A stretch of 6,221 bases of DNA, taken from the NCBI GenBank assembly GCA_900765705.1, contig CAAFSR010000109.1:1-6221 (forward strand). Direction: 5' to 3'. The DNA is from an uncultured Faecalibacterium sp. Its GTDB lineage: Bacteria > Bacillota > Clostridia > Oscillospirales > Ruminococcaceae. The position numbers and the translations under genes were made by a program. The notes under the pieces were generated by a model. The model was given only the letters and a program-made list of their open reading frames with translations. It ran no database searches and was not told where the DNA came from. Below are positions 5,382-6,221 of the stretch, piece after piece. Positions within the stretch are counted from its first letter, which is position 1, and every line of letters starts with the position of its first letter.

Positions 5382-5694
5382 TCATACTATCTGCAGGAAC
5401 TTCTGGCGAATCGTCGTCATCGAAGTCAGCTACATTCTTGAACGGATCTTCGTATTCCTTGAAGCTCAACTGGTCGCACATCTGATCGTTGATCTCTTGT
5501 TCCTGAATGTATTTGCGGATTTTGGCTTCGTTACCGCCTACTGTATTTACGTAATATCCTTTTGCCCAGAACACTCTCCTGCCGTATTTGTATTTTAAGT
5601 TTGCATGTCGCTCGAATATCATGAGCGTGCTCTTCCCTTTGAGATATCCCATGAAATCTGCCACTGCAAGTTTTGGCGGTATTGACACAAGCAT
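5374..5694 (-). pseudogene. tnpA: IS200/IS605 transposase TnpA (Y1), N-terminal half deleted
   Basis: The 106 codons match the second half of an IS200-type Y1 transposase: HMLVSIPPK at the boundary, FMGYLKGKS, RHANLKYKYG, FWAKGYYVNTVG, and the catalytic helix IRKYIQEQ with the presumed nucleophile Tyr62 and Gln66. Family members are about 150-160 residues, so some 60 N-terminal residues are missing. Reading upstream in frame gives Ser-Ile-His where the family has His-x-His, so the first metal-binding histidine of the HUH motif is lost, and an in-frame stop follows at 5736-5734. A GGAGG lies ten bases before the ATG at 5694, so a fragment could still be made, but it should not catalyse transposition. 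The C-terminus is Asp-rich (DFDDDD). Confidence 0.82.
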
Positions 5695-5702
5695 ATGGAT
5701 TG

Positions 5703-5771
5703 AACCTCCTTTTGCTTTAGTATGCGGTTGGCGTTACCCGCTTCTAATTATAGCAAAAGGAGGTTTTTTTT
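5703..5771 (-). promoter_or_regulatory. Long inverted repeat burying the tnpA ribosome binding site
   Basis: AACCTCCTTTTGCT (5703-5716) and AGCAAAAGGAGGTT (5752-5765) are perfect 14-base complements about 35 bases apart. In the tnpA transcript (minus strand) the 3' arm contains the AAGGAGG site, so the stem would hide it from ribosomes, as described for IS200 tnpA leaders. On the plus strand the same stem is followed by T residues to 5771 and could act as a terminator for antisense transcripts. Confidence 0.65.
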
Positions 5772-5801
5772 CTACCGTTTCAACGCTACGGCTCTATTCT
5801 C

Positions 5802-5824
5802 CCACAAGCATAGCTTGTGGTTTT
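5802..5824 (+). repeat. Left-end hairpin of the IS200/IS605 remnant
   Basis: CCACAAGC and GCTTGTGG form an eight-pair stem with a three-base ATA loop, followed by TTTT on the plus strand. A short hairpin with a three-base loop ahead of the tnpA leader fits the TnpA-recognised left end of IS200-type elements; it could also serve as a plus-strand terminator. Confidence 0.5.
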
Positions 5825-5833
5825 CTCTCTGAA

Positions 5834-5868
5834 CGAAAAGACCGCCGTGCATTGCGCAGGGCGGTCTT
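5834..5868 (-). terminator. Rho-independent terminator after the membrane protein gene
   Basis: On the minus strand AAGACCGCC (5868-5860) pairs perfectly with GGCGGTCTT (5846-5838), and TTTT overlaps the foot of the stem. It begins four bases after the TGA of the 99-aa membrane protein gene, in the right orientation to end its transcript. Confidence 0.75.
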
Positions 5869-5872
5869 GAAC

Positions 5873-6172
5873 TCAGGATTGGAGAAAATCCCGGAGTTCC
5901 TCAGCGAAAAAGGAGATTTTTGCGATAGCAGCTATCGCTATGTAAGGCAGGACGAAAACCACAAATGCGGTAATCAGCATTTTCAGGACTTCGCCGCCGT
6001 CTGCCAGCTTCATGACCCAGCTTGCCAGAGCCACGAAGAAGAACAGTCCCGCCAGCAGATTCGTCAGGACAATGGAGAAGGTCGTGAGGAAGATGCCCAC
6101 CCACTGCGCCAGAATCAGCAGCAGAAGCAGCGGGAGAAGGGCAAGTTTCAGCATCCATTTCAGCACAGCCAT
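5873..6172 (-). CDS. Small integral membrane protein of a conjugative-element type
   Basis: This 99-aa protein is almost entirely hydrophobic, with about three membrane segments: roughly residues 10-31 (LALLPLLLLLILAQWVGIFL), 33-56 (IVLTNLLAGLFFFVALASWV) and 68-92 (MLITAFVVFVLPYIAIAAIA). The opening MAVLKWMLKLALLP and ending LRDFLQS resemble small membrane proteins I associate with Tn1549-like ICEs, but no function is established. ATG 6172 is chosen because AAGGAGG (6187-6181) lies eight bases upstream; a TTG at 6193 would include that site in the coding sequence. The upstream gene's stop overlaps the ribosome binding site (TAAGGAGG), indicating an operon, and a terminator follows the gene. 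It may be part of the conjugation membrane apparatus or entry control; this is inference. Confidence 0.8.
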   Translation of the reverse strand: MAVLKWMLKLALLPLLLLLILAQWVGIFLTTFSIVLTNLLAGLFFFVALASWVMKLADGGEVLKMLITAFVVFVLPYIAIAAIAKISFFAEELRDFLQS

Positions 6173-6185
6173 CGTGGGCACCTCC

Positions 6186-6221
6186 TTATACAAAAATCAG
6201 CTCAGACTTGATGATTTCCTC
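6186..6221 (-). CDS. C-terminal end of an unidentified gene (start outside window)
   Basis: On the minus strand the frame entering from the right edge reads EEIIKSELIFV and stops at TAA (6188-6186), which overlaps the AAGGAGG site of the next gene. That stop-to-site overlap is typical of consecutive operon genes, so I take it as a real gene end, although 11 codons are too few to identify it. Confidence 0.45.
   Translation of the reverse strand, partial: EEIIKSELIFV

Larger units (their letters stand above)
5265..5820 (-). mobile_element. Internally deleted IS200/IS605-family element (boundaries approximate)
   Basis: The element reads leftwards. A left-end hairpin (5802-5820) is followed by a leader with a 14-base inverted repeat (5703-5765), a 5'-truncated tnpA (5374-5694) and a cluster of palindromes (5265-5372) as right end. 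This order is the IS200 plan: single-strand hairpin ends, no terminal inverted repeats and a structured tnpA leader. The span is shorter than a full IS200 (about 700 bp or more), consistent with loss of the front of tnpA. The ends given are the outer hairpins, not proven cleavage sites. Confidence 0.65.

Noticed and set aside
5588..6211. Long plus-strand open frame of about 207 codons
   Set aside because: It runs across the tnpA start, the leader inverted repeat, two hairpins and the complement of the membrane protein gene. Its translation looks like antisense low-complexity Q/H/R-rich text, not a protein family.

Overview
The window looks like accessory DNA from a low-to-mid GC Firmicute, most likely a gut Clostridia (Oscillospiraceae/Lachnospiraceae type). 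The reasons are strong AAGGAGG-type ribosome binding sites, small minus-strand genes that resemble the cargo of Tn1549-like integrative conjugative elements (ICEs), and two insertion sequences of families common in those genomes. The host assignment is inference from gene style, not from a marker gene.

Region 1 (1-3483, plus strand) is an ABC transporter block. It opens with the C-terminal third of a LolD/MacB-type ATPase that runs in from the left. A short open stretch without a start (325-471) follows and looks like the tail of a lost gene. Then comes a tightly coupled three-gene operon: an FtsX-like permease (471-1583), a second permease (1580-2755, ATGA overlap) and a complete ATPase (2773-3483). 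The three probably form one MacB/FtsX-type complex; the substrate is unknown, with peptide or antibiotic export or immunity as the usual roles.

Region 2 (3465-4475) is a 1011-bp IS630-family element with recognisable inverted repeats and a TA target duplication. Its transposase is split into an HTH part and a DD34E part by a +1 frame change at a CCCC run. The element landed in the stop codon of the upstream ATPase gene. The convergent gene on its other side also now ends inside the IS inverted repeat.

Region 3 (4462-6221, minus strand) is ICE-like. Reading leftwards from the right edge it holds the last codons of an unknown gene, a 99-aa membrane protein with its own terminator, an internally deleted IS200/IS605 element (hairpin ends, tnpA lacking its N-terminal half), a terminator-like hairpin directly before a 105-aa acidic protein, a possible 14-codon ORF, and a DUF6061-like 101-aa protein that ends in the IS630. 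No tRNA, rRNA, CRISPR array or origin was seen, and there is no gene-free stretch longer than 300 bases.
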